Notes: a model not told the origin generated them from the sequence alone. DNA of 44,995 nucleotides from Chthoniobacter flavus (GCA_945883435.1 CAMCXK010000022.1:1-44995); one strand, 5' to 3'. Positions 15,421 to 25,742 are shown, counted from the stretch's first letter. Numbers and translations are program-made.

Positions 15421-17866
15421 AGGGGAAGCGCTCGGCGAGTTCGTCCGTCGCTTTGGCGGCTTCCGCCGTGTTGCCTGCGGCCTGGTAGGCGGCAATCGCC
15501 CGGCGCAGGGCATCGGGCGTCAAAACGGGGTCGTCTGTGAGAACGGCAACGGCCATGTAGGCGCGCGCGGCGGAGGCGGGATCGTGGGCGGCAAGATGGA
15601 TGTCGCCCGAGAGAAGCCGAGCCTCGGCATTCCAGCGGCCCTCTGGCTGATGGTAAAGCGCCTGATCAACGGCGGTGCGCGATTCGGCGGAGCGTCCTTG
15701 AGCCAGTAGCGCGCGGGATTTCGCGATCAAGCCCCGGGCTTGGGCGGCCGGTTCGGTGGCGAGCGACAAAAACTTTTCCGCCGCAACGACGGCCTCCGGC
15801 GCCTTGCGGGATTGGTTTTTGGCTTCTGCCAGAAGAATCCAAGCCTCGGCAGGCACATTGCCCGGGGAGGCCGCCAGGGGATCGAGCCACTTTTCGGCCA
15901 GAGCCGGTTTTTGATCGTTCAAGGCACCCTGGGCAAGCCACAAGACGATTTCCGGAGGCAGGGCCTGGCGGAGCGAGGCCGCTTCGCGGGCGGCAGCTTG
16001 TCGGTCCTGCAGTTGGTAATGGGCCAGCACCAAACGGAGAGCCGCCCGGTCGCCGTAGTTGGTGGAATCGAGGAGTCTCGCCTTGTCAAAAAGGGGGATC
16101 GCCTCGGCATATTTTTTTTCCTCGAAAGCGGCCCAGCCCAGCCAGAAATGGGCTTGTGCGGAGGCGGAGGTGTTGGGGAATCTTTCAAGCAACTGACGGA
16201 ATGCGGCAGCCATTTCGGCATGGCGCTCTTTTTGGCCCAGCGCGAGGGCCTTTTGAAGAAGGGCGAGTTCCACCTCCTTGCTGTAAGGGTGGGATTGGAT
16301 CACGGTTTCAAAATCCCCGACCGCGCCGTTGGTGTCCTTGAGTCGAAGCTTGCACAGCCCCCTTTGAAGAAGCGCCGAAGCTGCCAATTTGTCGGAAGGG
16401 TGCTTGGCAAGAAATGCGCCGAAGGACTGGATGGCCGCTTCGTTTTGACCGCTGGCAGCCTGGCTCCAGGCCAGTTTGTAAAGTGCCGCCGATGCCTGCT
16501 CGGGGCGCAGCGAGGGATTCGCGGGCAGCGGCATGTAGGCGGCGGCGGCTTCGGCATAGCGCCCCTCTTGGAAGAGAAACTCGGCTTTCAAAAGCATCGC
16601 CGATGCGGCTTGTGCGGCCGGGGGGCGGGTTTGCAAAAAAGCATCCACTTCGGCCGGAATCGAGGGATCGCGGGTCGCATGCAGGCTGAGAAGGCGCTGG
16701 AAGCGGGTGTCCGAACCGGCCTCCGCAGGATGCTCCGCCAGAATCTTGTCGTAGATTTCGCGGGCGCGGTTGTCCTGGCCGGACTCTCGCCATGCCGCGG
16801 CGATCCAGCGCAAGGCCTCTGCACGGGCCTCTCCGGTCAAAGTCGACTCGGCCAATGCCGAGCGGGATGTCACGCCGTTGAAGTCCTTGGATTCGAAGAG
16901 CATTCGCAAAGTGGTTGAGACCGCCTCGGCACGCACTTGAGGGTCCGGGGATTGCGAGGCAGCCTGATCAAGAAGGGGAAGGGCAACCTTGGATTGGCCG
17001 AGTTCCCGTGCCAGACGGGCTCCTTGCAATGCGGCACGGGCTGAGATTTCGGATGTCTCGCCGTGGATTGCCAAAAAACGGGATGTCTCGAGGGCCCCCT
17101 GCTTTTTTCCGGATTTCATCTGCAAGGCGGCAAGCGCCAGCGCGGCATTTTGACGGTGGGCATGGGTGCCGAAATCGTTCATCAGCGCCCGGTATCCAGC
17201 TTCGGCCGCCGCTTGATGGCCGGCGAATTCGTGGTTGCGGGCAGCCGAGTAAAGAGCCGCGAGGCGAACGTTGTTCTCATTCGTCTCGCGGGCGGCAAGT
17301 TCGAATTGCAATGCGGCGGGTTCGTATCGTTTTTCGCCGGACAGGGCTTCCCCCAGGCGGAAAGCGGCGGCCGCCACCGAAGGACCGTTTTGAAACTCGG
17401 AGACCAGCTTTTCACAGGCCGCACGCGAGGCGCCCGGGTTGCCTGTCAGTCGATGGCATTCCGCCAACCGGAAAAGAGCCACATCCCGCCCGGTCGCTCC
17501 GGGCGAAGAGACCAGAAAGCGCTCGTATTCGGGAATCGCCAATTCGTAAAGCTTGCGCGCAAACAATCCATCGGCCTTGGAAAATCCCGTCTCACCCGGA
17601 GAGGAGGCCGCCGCAGCGGGCATGGTCTCCAGCGCGGGCGTTGGAGGCGGAGTTGCAACAGGAGGCGGTTTTGGCACCGCCTCGGCGCGCCTTACTGTCA
17701 CGGGCTGGGCCGGTGCCACCTGGTCGACCCAAGAGGGATTCCGGTAGTTGTCGATATCGGGGGAGCCCACTGGCAGCGCTCTTCTCACCTCCTGGGCGTT
17801 CCCGAACTGGATCGCCAGAGCCAGGGCCGCCAAAACCGCATGCCTTGGGATGAGCGGGCGTTTCAT
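15407..17866 (-). CDS. Exported tetratricopeptide-repeat protein of an ExbBD module
   Basis: The 819-residue product has a signal peptide ('RHAVLAALALAIQFGNAQ'), a Pro/Ala-rich linker, then many TPR units to the C-terminus (for example 'AEFLFQEGRYAEAAAAYMPL', 'AWSQAASGQNEAAIQSFGAF' and 'AHFWLGWAAFEEKKYAEAIP'). TPRs form protein-binding superhelices, here probably in the periplasm. The ATG at 17866 overlaps the exbD stop as ATGA, so exbB-exbD-TPR are translated together. ExbB/ExbD/TPR clusters occur in several Gram-negative phyla, where the TPR protein may link the proton channel to an envelope machine. No enzyme motif is seen; the partner is unknown. Confidence 0.85.
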   Translation of the reverse strand: MKRPLIPRHAVLAALALAIQFGNAQEVRRALPVGSPDIDNYRNPSWVDQVAPAQPVTVRRAEAVPKPPPVATPPPTPALETMPAAAASSPGETGFSKADGLFARKLYELAIPEYERFLVSSPGATGRDVALFRLAECHRLTGNPGASRAACEKLVSEFQNGPSVAAAAFRLGEALSGEKRYEPAALQFELAARETNENNVRLAALYSAARNHEFAGHQAAAEAGYRALMNDFGTHAHRQNAALALAALQMKSGKKQGALETSRFLAIHGETSEISARAALQGARLARELGQSKVALPLLDQAASQSPDPQVRAEAVSTTLRMLFESKDFNGVTSRSALAESTLTGEARAEALRWIAAAWRESGQDNRAREIYDKILAEHPAEAGSDTRFQRLLSLHATRDPSIPAEVDAFLQTRPPAAQAASAMLLKAEFLFQEGRYAEAAAAYMPLPANPSLRPEQASAALYKLAWSQAASGQNEAAIQSFGAFLAKHPSDKLAASALLQRGLCKLRLKDTNGAVGDFETVIQSHPYSKEVELALLQKALALGQKERHAEMAAAFRQLLERFPNTSASAQAHFWLGWAAFEEKKYAEAIPLFDKARLLDSTNYGDRAALRLVLAHYQLQDRQAAAREAASLRQALPPEIVLWLAQGALNDQKPALAEKWLDPLAASPGNVPAEAWILLAEAKNQSRKAPEAVVAAEKFLSLATEPAAQARGLIAKSRALLAQGRSAESRTAVDQALYHQPEGRWNAEARLLSGDIHLAAHDPASAARAYMAVAVLTDDPVLTPDALRRAIAAYQAAGNTAEAAKATDELAERFPSAAR

Positions 17867-18276
17867 TCCGGGCGGCTCGTGGCAAAGGCCACATTCCAAA
17901 TATTGGCCTTCCGGCAGATGTCCAGAACAGCCACCACATGGCGGTAATCGGTGTTTTCATCCCCCCTGAGGATCACAGCCTGGTCGGGATAGAGAGCGGC
18001 GATTTTTTGAAGCGCCTCACCAAGGGCAGCGGCATCCAGTGGGCGTCGGTTCATGATCGTCGAGCCATCGGCCTTGATGTTCAGAATGACTTCGCCGACC
18101 GCACGGCGGGTCTCCTTTCCCTCACGCGCTTTTGGAACCTTGATGTCCAGTTCGGTTTCGCTGCGTGAGAAATTCCACGTCACCAGGAAAAAAATAAGGA
18201 GCAAAAAAACGATGTCCACCATCGGCGCGATCTGGAAACCCGGCGGAGCGGATTGGACGGGCGGACGGAAGTTCAT
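17863..18276 (-). CDS. exbD: ExbD/TolR-family proton-channel subunit
   Basis: The 137-residue protein has a single N-terminal membrane helix containing the family motif 'APMVDIVFLLLIFFLV', with D21 as the expected proton-carrying aspartate, followed by a periplasmic domain ('GEVILNIKADGS', 'AVILRGDENTDYRHVVAVLD'). With ExbB it forms a proton-driven complex that energises outer-membrane processes (TonB-, Tol- or gliding-type). It starts 3 bases after exbB and overlaps the TPR gene by 4. Which envelope system it drives cannot be told; no tonB or tolB is in the window. Confidence 0.9.
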   Translation of the reverse strand: MNFRPPVQSAPPGFQIAPMVDIVFLLLIFFLVTWNFSRSETELDIKVPKAREGKETRRAVGEVILNIKADGSTIMNRRPLDAAALGEALQKIAALYPDQAVILRGDENTDYRHVVAVLDICRKANIWNVAFATSRPE

Positions 18277-18279
18277 GGA

Positions 18280-18978
18280 TCAGTCCCGGCGGACGGATGA
18301 AAGTTGCGCGATCAAAATCGTCGTGGCGGCCTCCAAATCCGAGATCATCGTCTGCACGCGCCCACGGAAAAACGCATAGGCCGCCATCGCGGGGATTCCG
18401 ACAAAAAGCCCGGCGGCGGTTGTAATCAATGCCTCCGAAACCCCCTCGGCCAGCATCATCGGGCGCGATGCGGCGATATCGCTGGCCACGACCGTGAAGG
18501 ATTTGATCATTCCCAGGACAGTCCCCAGAAGTCCCAGCATGGGGGCGATCGAGCCGATGTCGGCGAGGTAGCTGATACGCTGGTTCCAGAGTCCGGCGAG
18601 GCGAATGCCCTCGGCCTGGGCGATTTCCCGGGCCTCCGCAAGCGTGGCGGCGGGGTGTTTTGTCAGGAACTCCAAGGTGCGTTCCATCACGCCCGCGACC
18701 GCCTCGCTGTGGCGATGGGAAATGGCCAGGAGTCCGAGCAGGTCGTTTTTCCGCAGCAGGGTGTCGGCCGACTGCATGTAGCGCGCCGATGCGACCCGGC
18801 CTCTCCGCAGCGTTCCCAGATAAACAAGGATTAGGGCCAGCGCCAGAACCGAGATCGCCGCCAACGGCATCATCATGATGCCTCCCGACTGGGCCACTTG
18901 CCAGAGGTTGGTCATACCGGCGCTTTCTCCAGCAGGAGATGTGGCACCGGATTGTGAGAGGGCGGCAAGGAGTTTCAT
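18280..18978 (-). CDS. exbB: ExbB/TolQ-family proton-channel subunit
   Basis: This 232-residue MotA/TolQ/ExbB protein has three membrane segments (about residues 33-55, 140-165 and 183-205). The core block 'LADIGSIAPMLGLLGTVLGM' and 'GVSEALITTAAGLFVGIPAM' are classical. It forms the pentameric channel around ExbD. It is first in an exbB-exbD-TPR operon with very tight spacing. No Shine-Dalgarno sequence is evident before the ATG at 18978. Confidence 0.92.
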   Translation of the reverse strand: MKLLAALSQSGATSPAGESAGMTNLWQVAQSGGIMMMPLAAISVLALALILVYLGTLRRGRVASARYMQSADTLLRKNDLLGLLAISHRHSEAVAGVMERTLEFLTKHPAATLAEAREIAQAEGIRLAGLWNQRISYLADIGSIAPMLGLLGTVLGMIKSFTVVASDIAASRPMMLAEGVSEALITTAAGLFVGIPAMAAYAFFRGRVQTMISDLEAATTILIAQLSSVRRD

Positions 18979-19018
18979 CGGGCGAATGGTAGCAATCGGT
19001 GGATTCCCGGCAAGGGGG

Positions 19019-20605
19019 TCACTCCCATTCGATGGTCGCGGGCGGCTTGCTTGAGATGTCGTAGCACACCCGGTTGACGCCGTTGACCTCGTTGATGATG
19101 CGGGTGGAAATGCGGGCCAGGATTTCGTGGGGCAGGCGCACCCAGTCCGCCGTCATCCCGTCGTGGCTGTTCACAATCCGGAGGGCCACTGTGTAATCGT
19201 AGGTGCGCTCGTCACCCATGACACCCACGGAGCGGACCGGCAAAAGGACGGCGAACGACTGCCAAACCTTGTAATACCAGTCCGAAGCGCGCATTTCCTC
19301 GAGAACGATGGCATCCGCATCACGCAGGATGCGCAGTCGGCCGGGTGTGATTTCTCCCAGGATGCGCACGGCGAGACCAGGGCCGGGGAACGGTTGGCGG
19401 TGGACGATTTCCTTTGAGAGACCCAGCTCCTCACCGACCTTGCGAACCTCGTCCTTGAAGAGTTGGCGCAGGGGCTCCACCAATTCAAACTTCATTTTTT
19501 CCGGAAGGCCACCCACGTTGTGGTGGCTTTTGATCAAGGCTGCCGGATTGCCCGAGATCGAGACGCTTTCGATGACGTCCGGGTAAAGCGTGCCTTGGGC
19601 CAGGAACCGGTAATGGCCGGGGTCGGATTTTTTCAAATCCCGCGCGGCTTGCTCAAAAACCTTCACAAACTCGTTGCCGATGATCTTGCGTTTTTTCTCG
19701 GGATCGGTGACGCCCTTCAGTCTTTTGAGAAAGCGGTCCGAGGCGTCCACGGTTTGCATGCGAATGCGGAATTCCCCGGCGAAGAGTTTTTCCACCGCAG
19801 CGACCTCGTTGGCGCGCAGAAGGCCGTTGTCCACAAAGATGCAGGTGAGTTGGTCGCCAATCGCCTTGTGAAGGAGTGCGGCGGCCACTGAAGAGTCCAC
19901 CCCGCCGCTCAGGCCAAGAATGACGCGGCCGTCCCCAACCTGGTCGCGAATCCCGCGGCAGGTCCGTTCGATGAACGACTCCATGGTCCATTGGGAGCGG
20001 CATCCACAAATGCGGTGAACGAAGTTCGCGAGAATTTCCCCGCCGCGCGGCGTGTGAACGACCTCGGGGTGGAATTGAAGGCCATAAATGTGGCGTTTCG
20101 GATCGCCGATCACCGCATGGGGGGAGTTTTCTGTTTTTCCGAGGGCTTTGAATCCGGCCGGGAGCTTGGTGATTTTGTCGCCATGGCTGTTCCAGACCTC
20201 GAGACGCGCAGGAAGTCCCTTGAACAATGCGCAGGAGGCGTCGCCTCGAAGCATGCCGGGGCCGTATTCCCGCGCCTCGGCCTTCTCCACCTTGCCACCG
20301 AGTCCGTGGGCGAGAAGTTGCATGCCGTAGCAAATTCCAAGAACAGGCACTCCCAGATCATAGATCGCACGATCCACTTGAGGGGCTCCTTTGGCATAAA
20401 CGCTGGCGGGACCGCCCGACAAAACAATGCCCGAGGGGCGCAACTTCGCAATGGCGGAAGCTTTTGTGTGAAACGGCAGGATTTCGGAAAACACCCGGCA
20501 TTCCCGCACCCGGCGGGCGATGACTTGGGTGTATTGGGAGCCGAAATCAAGGATGAGAATCCTGTCTTCGGCGGGCGGCGCGGGTTGGGATTTGGGCTTG
20601 GGCAT
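19019..20605 (-). CDS. guaA: GMP synthase (glutamine-hydrolysing)
   Basis: GuaA converts XMP to GMP using glutamine ammonia. The 528-residue protein contains the class I glutaminase ('[17 protein letters not shown]', nucleophile C92, and '[11 protein letters not shown]'), the ATP pyrophosphatase P-loop '[16 protein letters not shown]', and the C-terminal dimerisation block ending '[17 protein letters not shown]'. Length and domain order are normal. Its ATG overlaps the stop codon of the upstream lipoprotein gene as TAATG (20603-20607). It is the last gene on this strand before the ExbBD module. Confidence 0.98.
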   Translation of the reverse strand: MPKPKSQPAPPAEDRILILDFGSQYTQVIARRVRECRVFSEILPFHTKASAIAKLRPSGIVLSGGPASVYAKGAPQVDRAIYDLGVPVLGICYGMQLLAHGLGGKVEKAEAREYGPGMLRGDASCALFKGLPARLEVWNSHGDKITKLPAGFKALGKTENSPHAVIGDPKRHIYGLQFHPEVVHTPRGGEILANFVHRICGCRSQWTMESFIERTCRGIRDQVGDGRVILGLSGGVDSSVAAALLHKAIGDQLTCIFVDNGLLRANEVAAVEKLFAGEFRIRMQTVDASDRFLKRLKGVTDPEKKRKIIGNEFVKVFEQAARDLKKSDPGHYRFLAQGTLYPDVIESVSISGNPAALIKSHHNVGGLPEKMKFELVEPLRQLFKDEVRKVGEELGLSKEIVHRQPFPGPGLAVRILGEITPGRLRILRDADAIVLEEMRASDWYYKVWQSFAVLLPVRSVGVMGDERTYDYTVALRIVNSHDGMTADWVRLPHEILARISTRIINEVNGVNRVCYDISSKPPATIEWE

Positions 20606-20781
20606 TAGCGGTATTCGGGGCCGAAGTCGTCGGAGACCGGGTCGTTGGGAACAATTTGCCCGCGGCCTTGAAGTCCTTCCTCGAGGCGGGAGCCGACTTC
20701 GTCCACCGAACTTCCGGTGACCGAGCAGGCGCTGAGAAGCAGCGATATCTGAGCCGACAAAGCGAAAAGCAAACGTTTCAT
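20605..20781 (-). CDS. Small lipoprotein upstream of guaA
   Basis: The 58-residue product begins '[20 protein letters not shown]', a lipoprotein signal peptide with lipobox LSAC and lipidation cysteine C19. The mature part is about 40 residues, acidic, and ends '[13 protein letters not shown]'. I do not recognise the family. It stops one base inside the guaA start (TAATG), so it is co-transcribed and probably coupled with guaA; no functional link between the two is evident. The lipobox and tight coupling make it credible despite its size. Confidence 0.7.
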   Translation of the reverse strand: MKRLLFALSAQISLLLSACSVTGSSVDEVGSRLEEGLQGRGQIVPNDPVSDDFGPEYR

Positions 20782-20828
20782 GGGGCGATCGTATTTTCCC
20801 GCACCGGACATGGCAAATCCGATTCCTT

Positions 20829-20862
20829 GGCTTTGCCGCATGAGACTCCGTGCGGCAAAGCC
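20829..20862. terminator. Perfect 12-bp hairpin downstream of the chitinase gene
   Basis: GGCTTTGCCGCA and TGCGGCAAAGCC pair without mismatch around a 10-base loop, 20 bases past the chitinase stop and about 50 bases before the lipoprotein start. No T-tract follows on the minus strand, so it could be a stem-only terminator, a 3'-end stabiliser, or a leader structure for the lipoprotein-guaA mRNA. Confidence 0.5.
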
Positions 20863-20881
20863 GATCGGCAGCGGTGGCACC

Positions 20882-23743
20882 TCAGCGATTTGCCGTCGGC
20901 AGGATTTTTTCGCGCACCACAGGAAGGAGCCCGCTGCCGTCGAGAAGATCTCCCGAGAGTTCCCAGAACATGGCACCGCGGAATCCCTCCTGATTGATGT
21001 AGTCGAGCTTGTGGGAGATGGATTCGCGGTCTTCGTAAGTGATGAAAAGACCCCCTTGGAGATTCGGGGCATGGATCCAAGGAACCTTTGCGCTGCTGTC
21101 CCAGTGGCGGCGGTAGTTGGCCGGGTCGGCAGCGAGCCGTTTTTCGATGTCCCAGTAGTCGAACATGCCGGTATTGTCCCAGGTGCCGGTGGCAGCGCCT
21201 GGCGAGGGTTGGCGGAGTCCGTTGTTTAATGATGGCACCCCACGCCAGCTCAATCCGTAGAAGGGAAGTCCCACCGCGAGCTTCTCGCGGGGCACACCAG
21301 CATTCAAATAAGCATTCATGGCGGCGCGAACGGTCAATGCATCCCCCGGTGTGCCATTGAGAGGGGCGGCATGGTTGGTCGTGGATTCCCATGCCCCGTG
21401 GAGGTCGTAGGTCATGACGTTGATCCAATCCAGTGTGGCGGCCACTGCGGAGGGTTCGATATTGGCGATTTTGTCGGGTCCCGCCGGCGCGGCAATGGTG
21501 AGATAATACTTGCGGGCGTCGGCAAGCGCGGCGGCATCCAGTTGGCGTCGGAGTTCCTGCAGTAGCAGGGTGAAATTCCGTTTGTCCTCGGGACGTGAAA
21601 CATTGGACGGAAGGCCGCCTCCACCGGGGTATTCCCAATCGATATCGACTCCGTCAAAACCGTATTTGCGGATGAAGGCGATCGCGGAAGCTGCGAATCT
21701 TTGGCGCGAAGTGCTTGTGAGGGCGATATCGGAGAACCGGCCTGATAGCGTCCACCCGCCCACCGAGATCATCGTGACAAGATGGGGGTTGCGGGACTTG
21801 AGCTTTTTAAGCTGGTTGAAATTGCCCTTGAGGGGCTGGTCCCAAGTGTCGCCGGGGTAGGACTTCTCAACCGCCGCGTAGGAATCGTAAAGGACCACCT
21901 CTCCGGCGGACGAGATATCTGCGAATGCGTAGTTGATGACATTCAGGTTTCCGGCCGGAATGTCCTCCACATGGTAGTCGCGAGCGTAGATTCCCCACTC
22001 CGGAAAATAGCCGACGATGACTTTGCTCAAATCCTTCGCGCCAGAGACAGGCGAGGGGGTCGGAGTCGGCAGTGGAGTTGGCGCTGGAGTGGGAGTTGGC
22101 GCTGGAGTGGGAGTTGGAGTGGGAGTTGGAGTGGGAGTTGGAGTGGGAGTTGGAGTGGGAGTTGGAGTTGGAGTTGGAGTTGGAGTTGGAGTTGGAGTTG
22201 GAGTTGGAGTTGCGATCGCAACGGGTGTCCCTCCGGTGGAGGTTTGCACACTCAGGTTTTGAAGGGATGCCGTGGCATTTGCCGGATTTGCGATAAAGCC
22301 AATCGTGATGGATTGTCCCGGTTGAATGGTGTTGTTCCAAGGTTTGGGAGTCACCCGGTAGGCCGGGGAGGATTTTGCAACCATGAGATCACCTTCCCAT
22401 AGCGAACTGATCGTTGAGGGGTAGTTGAATGAAATGGCCCACCCGGAAACTGGCACTGGGCCATCATTCCGAATCACAATGCGGGCCTGCATTCCACTGC
22501 TCCAAAGATTGTCGATGGCATGGGAGACGTTGAAGTTGCCCAACGCTGGCGCTGGAGTTGGAGTTGGCGCTGGAGTGGGAGTTGGCGCTGGAGTGGGAGT
22601 TGGCGCTGGAGTGGGAGTGGGAGTGGGAGTCGGAGTCGGAGTCGGAGTCGGAGTCGGAGTCGGAGTCGGAGTCGCGGAGGGAGTGATAGAGAGGTTGCGA
22701 ATGTTGGCGGCGGAACCTCCCGGTTGAATGAGGTAGCCGATACTCACGGTGGCCCCCGGAGCGATGGTGGAGTTCCAGGACTCGGGTGCAAGGGTGTATT
22801 TTGGCGATACTCCGGAGGTTGAGAGTTTCGCATTCCACTGGCTGGTGATTTGTCCTGTGGCGTCGAAGTGCACGCGCCAATCCGTCGCGGGAGTGGATCC
22901 GTTGTTTTTAATGCGGATCTCGCCTTGGGCTCCTGATCCCCAGTCGCCCGTGGAGACTTGGCTGACGGTCAGACTGGCTGTGGATGGAGGCGTGGAGGGC
23001 GAGGGGGAAGGAGAGGAAACGGGAGTGGGCGAGGGCGTGGGCGTGGGATCCGGGCATGTGCAACCCGTGCCGCAGCCTCCGGCGATACTGGCTTTTTGGG
23101 GAGCGGGTGGAGGAACGGGCTGCAATGCGGGATCGAAATTGTAGCCGCTGAAATCGAGGTCGCTCAGTGAGAAAAATGCCTCTCCGGCTGGATCGTTCCG
23201 TTGCCAGATCACGTAGAGAACATGGCGTCCGGTGCGTGGCGGCAAGTCCATGCCAAACCGGTAGGTGTTGCCATCCAAAACGACATCGCCCTCGATGGGA
23301 AGGGGTTCAAGATCGTCCCAGCGAAGGGGTTTTGTCGGATCATAGGAGTTTTTCGACAGATAAACCTCGAAGCGGCTGGGTGAGTGGGGCACGGTTGCCG
23401 AGAAGCAGGCATCGTAGCGGCCCGGCTGGACTTTTGTGGCTGGCCAATCCACCCGTGGTTGGTCGAGGCCTGCGTATTTCGAGCGTCCCGCGCTGGCAAG
23501 CTGGCCATCGGGAATCAAGTCCCGGTAGTTGCGTTGCGGCACCAGCAGGCTGACCTCATGCCAATCATAAAATGCCTGCGTGCCACCCGCCGCAACAGCA
23601 GCCTTGGCTGCCGGACTCGAGGGAGACATGGGGTTTTCGAGGAAGACCTGATAAACGCGGCTGATCGGGTTTCCCATGGAGCCGTGGGCGAGACAGGCTG
23701 CTGACGTGGTCAAAAGGACAAGGAGGGAAAAAAGAGCCTTCAT
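20882..23743 (-). CDS. Multidomain chitin-degrading protein: LPMO (AA10), two CBM2, GH18
   Basis: The 953-residue exported protein starts at ATG 23743 (AAGG five bases upstream). A 19-residue signal peptide ends before H20, giving the N-terminal His an LPMO needs. The AA10 domain spans about 20-200, with the second His-brace residue H120 ('[16 protein letters not shown]') and the tail '[19 protein letters not shown]'. Two CBM2-type modules follow (about 245-345 and 395-495; e.g. '[16 protein letters not shown]'), separated by Pro-Thr linkers. A GH18 domain occupies about 567-953, with 'SVGGW' and catalytic '[11 protein letters not shown]' (E704). LPMOs cut crystalline chitin oxidatively and GH18 hydrolyses the exposed chains. 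Divergent from typA. Substrate chitin is inferred from the domain combination. Confidence 0.94.
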   Translation of the reverse strand: MKALFSLLVLLTTSAACLAHGSMGNPISRVYQVFLENPMSPSSPAAKAAVAAGGTQAFYDWHEVSLLVPQRNYRDLIPDGQLASAGRSKYAGLDQPRVDWPATKVQPGRYDACFSATVPHSPSRFEVYLSKNSYDPTKPLRWDDLEPLPIEGDVVLDGNTYRFGMDLPPRTGRHVLYVIWQRNDPAGEAFFSLSDLDFSGYNFDPALQPVPPPAPQKASIAGGCGTGCTCPDPTPTPSPTPVSSPSPSPSTPPSTASLTVSQVSTGDWGSGAQGEIRIKNNGSTPATDWRVHFDATGQITSQWNAKLSTSGVSPKYTLAPESWNSTIAPGATVSIGYLIQPGGSAANIRNLSITPSATPTPTPTPTPTPTPTPTPTPTPAPTPTPAPTPTPAPTPTPAPALGNFNVSHAIDNLWSSGMQARIVIRNDGPVPVSGWAISFNYPSTISSLWEGDLMVAKSSPAYRVTPKPWNNTIQPGQSITIGFIANPANATASLQNLSVQTSTGGTPVAIATPTPTPTPTPTPTPTPTPTPTPTPTPTPTPTPTPTPAPTPTPAPTPLPTPTPSPVSGAKDLSKVIVGYFPEWGIYARDYHVEDIPAGNLNVINYAFADISSAGEVVLYDSYAAVEKSYPGDTWDQPLKGNFNQLKKLKSRNPHLVTMISVGGWTLSGRFSDIALTSTSRQRFAASAIAFIRKYGFDGVDIDWEYPGGGGLPSNVSRPEDKRNFTLLLQELRRQLDAAALADARKYYLTIAAPAGPDKIANIEPSAVAATLDWINVMTYDLHGAWESTTNHAAPLNGTPGDALTVRAAMNAYLNAGVPREKLAVGLPFYGLSWRGVPSLNNGLRQPSPGAATGTWDNTGMFDYWDIEKRLAADPANYRRHWDSSAKVPWIHAPNLQGGLFITYEDRESISHKLDYINQEGFRGAMFWELSGDLLDGSGLLPVVREKILPTANR
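22057..22212 (+). repeat. Hexanucleotide repeat tract encoding a Pro-Thr linker (first)
   Basis: About 26 near-exact copies of a six-base unit (GGAGTT, with GGAGTG, GGAGTC and GCGCTG variants on the plus strand) encode the Pro-Thr/Pro-Ala linker before GH18 on the minus strand. Six-base units keep the reading frame if copies are gained or lost, so linker length can vary without breaking the protein. Confidence 0.92.
22546..22674 (+). repeat. Hexanucleotide repeat tract encoding a Pro-Thr linker (second)
   Basis: About 21 copies of the same kind of six-base unit encode the linker between the two CBM2 modules. Variants are grouped: GGAGTC copies at one end (22629-22672) and GGAGTT/GGCGCT copies at the other, the pattern expected from local slippage amplification. 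Confidence 0.92.
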
Positions 23744-23847
23744 GAAGCCTTGGACAATAAGTGAAGCCCCGCCGTTCAATGTTTCGCGCACGGTTGTGCG
23801 TGTCCGGCTTTCCAGCCTGTCTGTCGCAAAGTGTTGCGCGGGGTTTG

Positions 23848-23876
23848 TTGACACACCGGATGCACCTCCCCATAGT
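23848..23876 (+). promoter_or_regulatory. Sigma-70-type promoter for typA
   Basis: TTGACA (23848-23853) and CATAGT (23871-23876) are separated by exactly 17 bases and lie 36 bases before the typA ATG. The -35 is perfect and the -10 matches four of six positions. This is the best vegetative promoter I can see in the window. Confidence 0.6.
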
Positions 23877-23911
23877 CTGCGCCCGCTCTGGAACAGGGCA
23901 CCCATCTACTT

Positions 23912-25732
23912 ATGCAAAACATCCGCAATATCGCCATCATCGCCCACGTCGACCACGGGAAGACCACGCTGGTCGACCAGCTGCTCAAGCAAGCCGGCAC
24001 CTTCCGCTCGAATCAAAAAGTGGATGAACGCGTGATGGACTCGATGGATCTGGAAAAGGAAAAAGGCATCACGATCCGCGCCAAGAATGCGGCGTTCCGC
24101 TGGAAAGATTATCACGTGAATATCGTCGACACCCCCGGTCACGCCGATTTCGGCGGAGAGGTCGAGCGCATCATGAAGATGGTGGATGGCGTCTTGCTGG
24201 TGGTCGATGCCTACGAGGGTCCCCAGGCCCAGACGAAATTTGTTTTGCGGAAGGCGATGGAAAACGGCCTCAAGCCAATCGTTGTCATCAACAAAATCGA
24301 TCGCGAAAATGCACGCCCGCACAAGGTGCTCGACATGGTCTTCGAGTTGTTCATGGAATTGGAGGCGAATGACCAACAGCTGGACTTTCCCCATATTTAT
24401 GCCAGCGCCAAAGCAGGGTTCGCCAAGATGGAACTTGATCAGGAGAGTTCGACGATGGAACCGCTCTACGAGGCTATCGTGACCCACATTCCTGCGCCAC
24501 CGAAGCCGGAGGTGGAGTATTTTCAGATGCTCGTCTCGAATCTCGACTACAGCGATTACCTAGGCCGTATTGCCTACGGCCGCATCATCAGCGGCACGGT
24601 CAAACAAGGGGAACCCATCGTCTGCATTCACGAGGGAGGAAAAAAAGAAAAGGCCAAGGTAACGGCCATCTTCTCCCACGAGGGCTTGGAGAAAATCCAG
24701 ATTTCCGAAGCCTCGGCGGGCGACATTGTCGGTATCAGCGGCTTCGAGGAGGTGTTCATCGGGGAGACCCTCGTGGACAACGAGGAGCGCGAGGCCTTGC
24801 CATTTGTGGAAATCGACCCGCCAACGATCTCGATGAAAATCTGTGTGAATGACTCCCCTCTGGCCGGACGCGAGGGAAAGTTGCTTACGGCGCGCCAGAT
24901 TCGCGACCGCTTGGTGAAGGAAACCCGCGGCAACGTCTCGCTGATCTTTCAGGATACCGATACCGCCGGCCATTTCGACGTGAAGGCGCGCGGTGAAATG
25001 CAAATTGCCATTCTGGTCGAGCAAATGCGGCGTGAGGGCTTTGAGTTGCTGGTATCGCGTCCGGAGGTCATTTTCAAGCGAGCGGAGGATGGTTCGGTGC
25101 TCGAACCGATGGAGTCGCTCTATGTGGACGTGCCGCCCGACAATCTGGGCGATATTCTGCAATCCCTCGCCGGGCGCAAGGCGGAGATCGTGAACATGGA
25201 GCACAAGCCCCACAGTGTTTACGTGCAATCCGTGATCCCGACGCGCGGTCTGATCGGATTCGAGACCGATCTTGTGAACCTTACAAAAGGCCATGGAATC
25301 GCGAGCCACCTGTTCAAGGAATACGGACCCCACAAGGGAGAGATTCCGAGCCGCAACAACGGAGTTTTGGTTTCCATGGAGGCCGGCACCAGCATGGCCT
25401 ATGCTCTGGAAAGCATTCAGGAGCGGGGCCGTCTTTTCATCGGGCCTCAAGAAGATATTTATGAGGGCATGATCATCGGCGAGAACTCGCGCCCGGATGA
25501 CATGCCGGTGAATCCCTGCAAGGCCAAAAAGCTCACGAACATGCGCAGCCAAGGGGATGGCAAGGGAATCTCCCTCGCCCCTCCGCTGGTGATGAGCCTG
25601 GAGCGTTCGCTGGAATACATTGCCCCCGACGAATACGTGGAAATCACTCCCAAGTCGCTTCGGCTCCGCAAAAAAATTCTCGATGCAAACGCCCGCAAGC
25701 GTGCGGAAAAGTCGGCCGGCGTTTTCGCCTGA
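23912..25732 (+). CDS. typA: Ribosome-associated GTPase TypA/BipA
   Basis: The 606-residue translational GTPase begins '[20 protein letters not shown]' with the P-loop AHVDHGKT, followed by '[16 protein letters not shown]' (G3) and 'VVINKIDR' (G4). EF-G-like domains and the BipA-specific C-terminal domain follow ('[17 protein letters not shown]'). TypA binds 70S/50S ribosomes and helps subunit assembly and stress or cold adaptation. Length is normal. It is a single gene, divergent from the chitinase and convergent with rluE 10 bases away. The ribosome-binding site is weak. Confidence 0.97.
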   Translation: MQNIRNIAIIAHVDHGKTTLVDQLLKQAGTFRSNQKVDERVMDSMDLEKEKGITIRAKNAAFRWKDYHVNIVDTPGHADFGGEVERIMKMVDGVLLVVDAYEGPQAQTKFVLRKAMENGLKPIVVINKIDRENARPHKVLDMVFELFMELEANDQQLDFPHIYASAKAGFAKMELDQESSTMEPLYEAIVTHIPAPPKPEVEYFQMLVSNLDYSDYLGRIAYGRIISGTVKQGEPIVCIHEGGKKEKAKVTAIFSHEGLEKIQISEASAGDIVGISGFEEVFIGETLVDNEEREALPFVEIDPPTISMKICVNDSPLAGREGKLLTARQIRDRLVKETRGNVSLIFQDTDTAGHFDVKARGEMQIAILVEQMRREGFELLVSRPEVIFKRAEDGSVLEPMESLYVDVPPDNLGDILQSLAGRKAEIVNMEHKPHSVYVQSVIPTRGLIGFETDLVNLTKGHGIASHLFKEYGPHKGEIPSRNNGVLVSMEAGTSMAYALESIQERGRLFIGPQEDIYEGMIIGENSRPDDMPVNPCKAKKLTNMRSQGDGKGISLAPPLVMSLERSLEYIAPDEYVEITPKSLRLRKKILDANARKRAEKSAGVFA

Positions 25733-25742
25733 ACCGCGTTCG

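Noticed and set aside
22057-22674. Possible CRISPR array from regularly spaced short repeats
   Set aside because: The repeats are contiguous hexanucleotides with no unique spacers and encode Pro-Thr linkers in frame.
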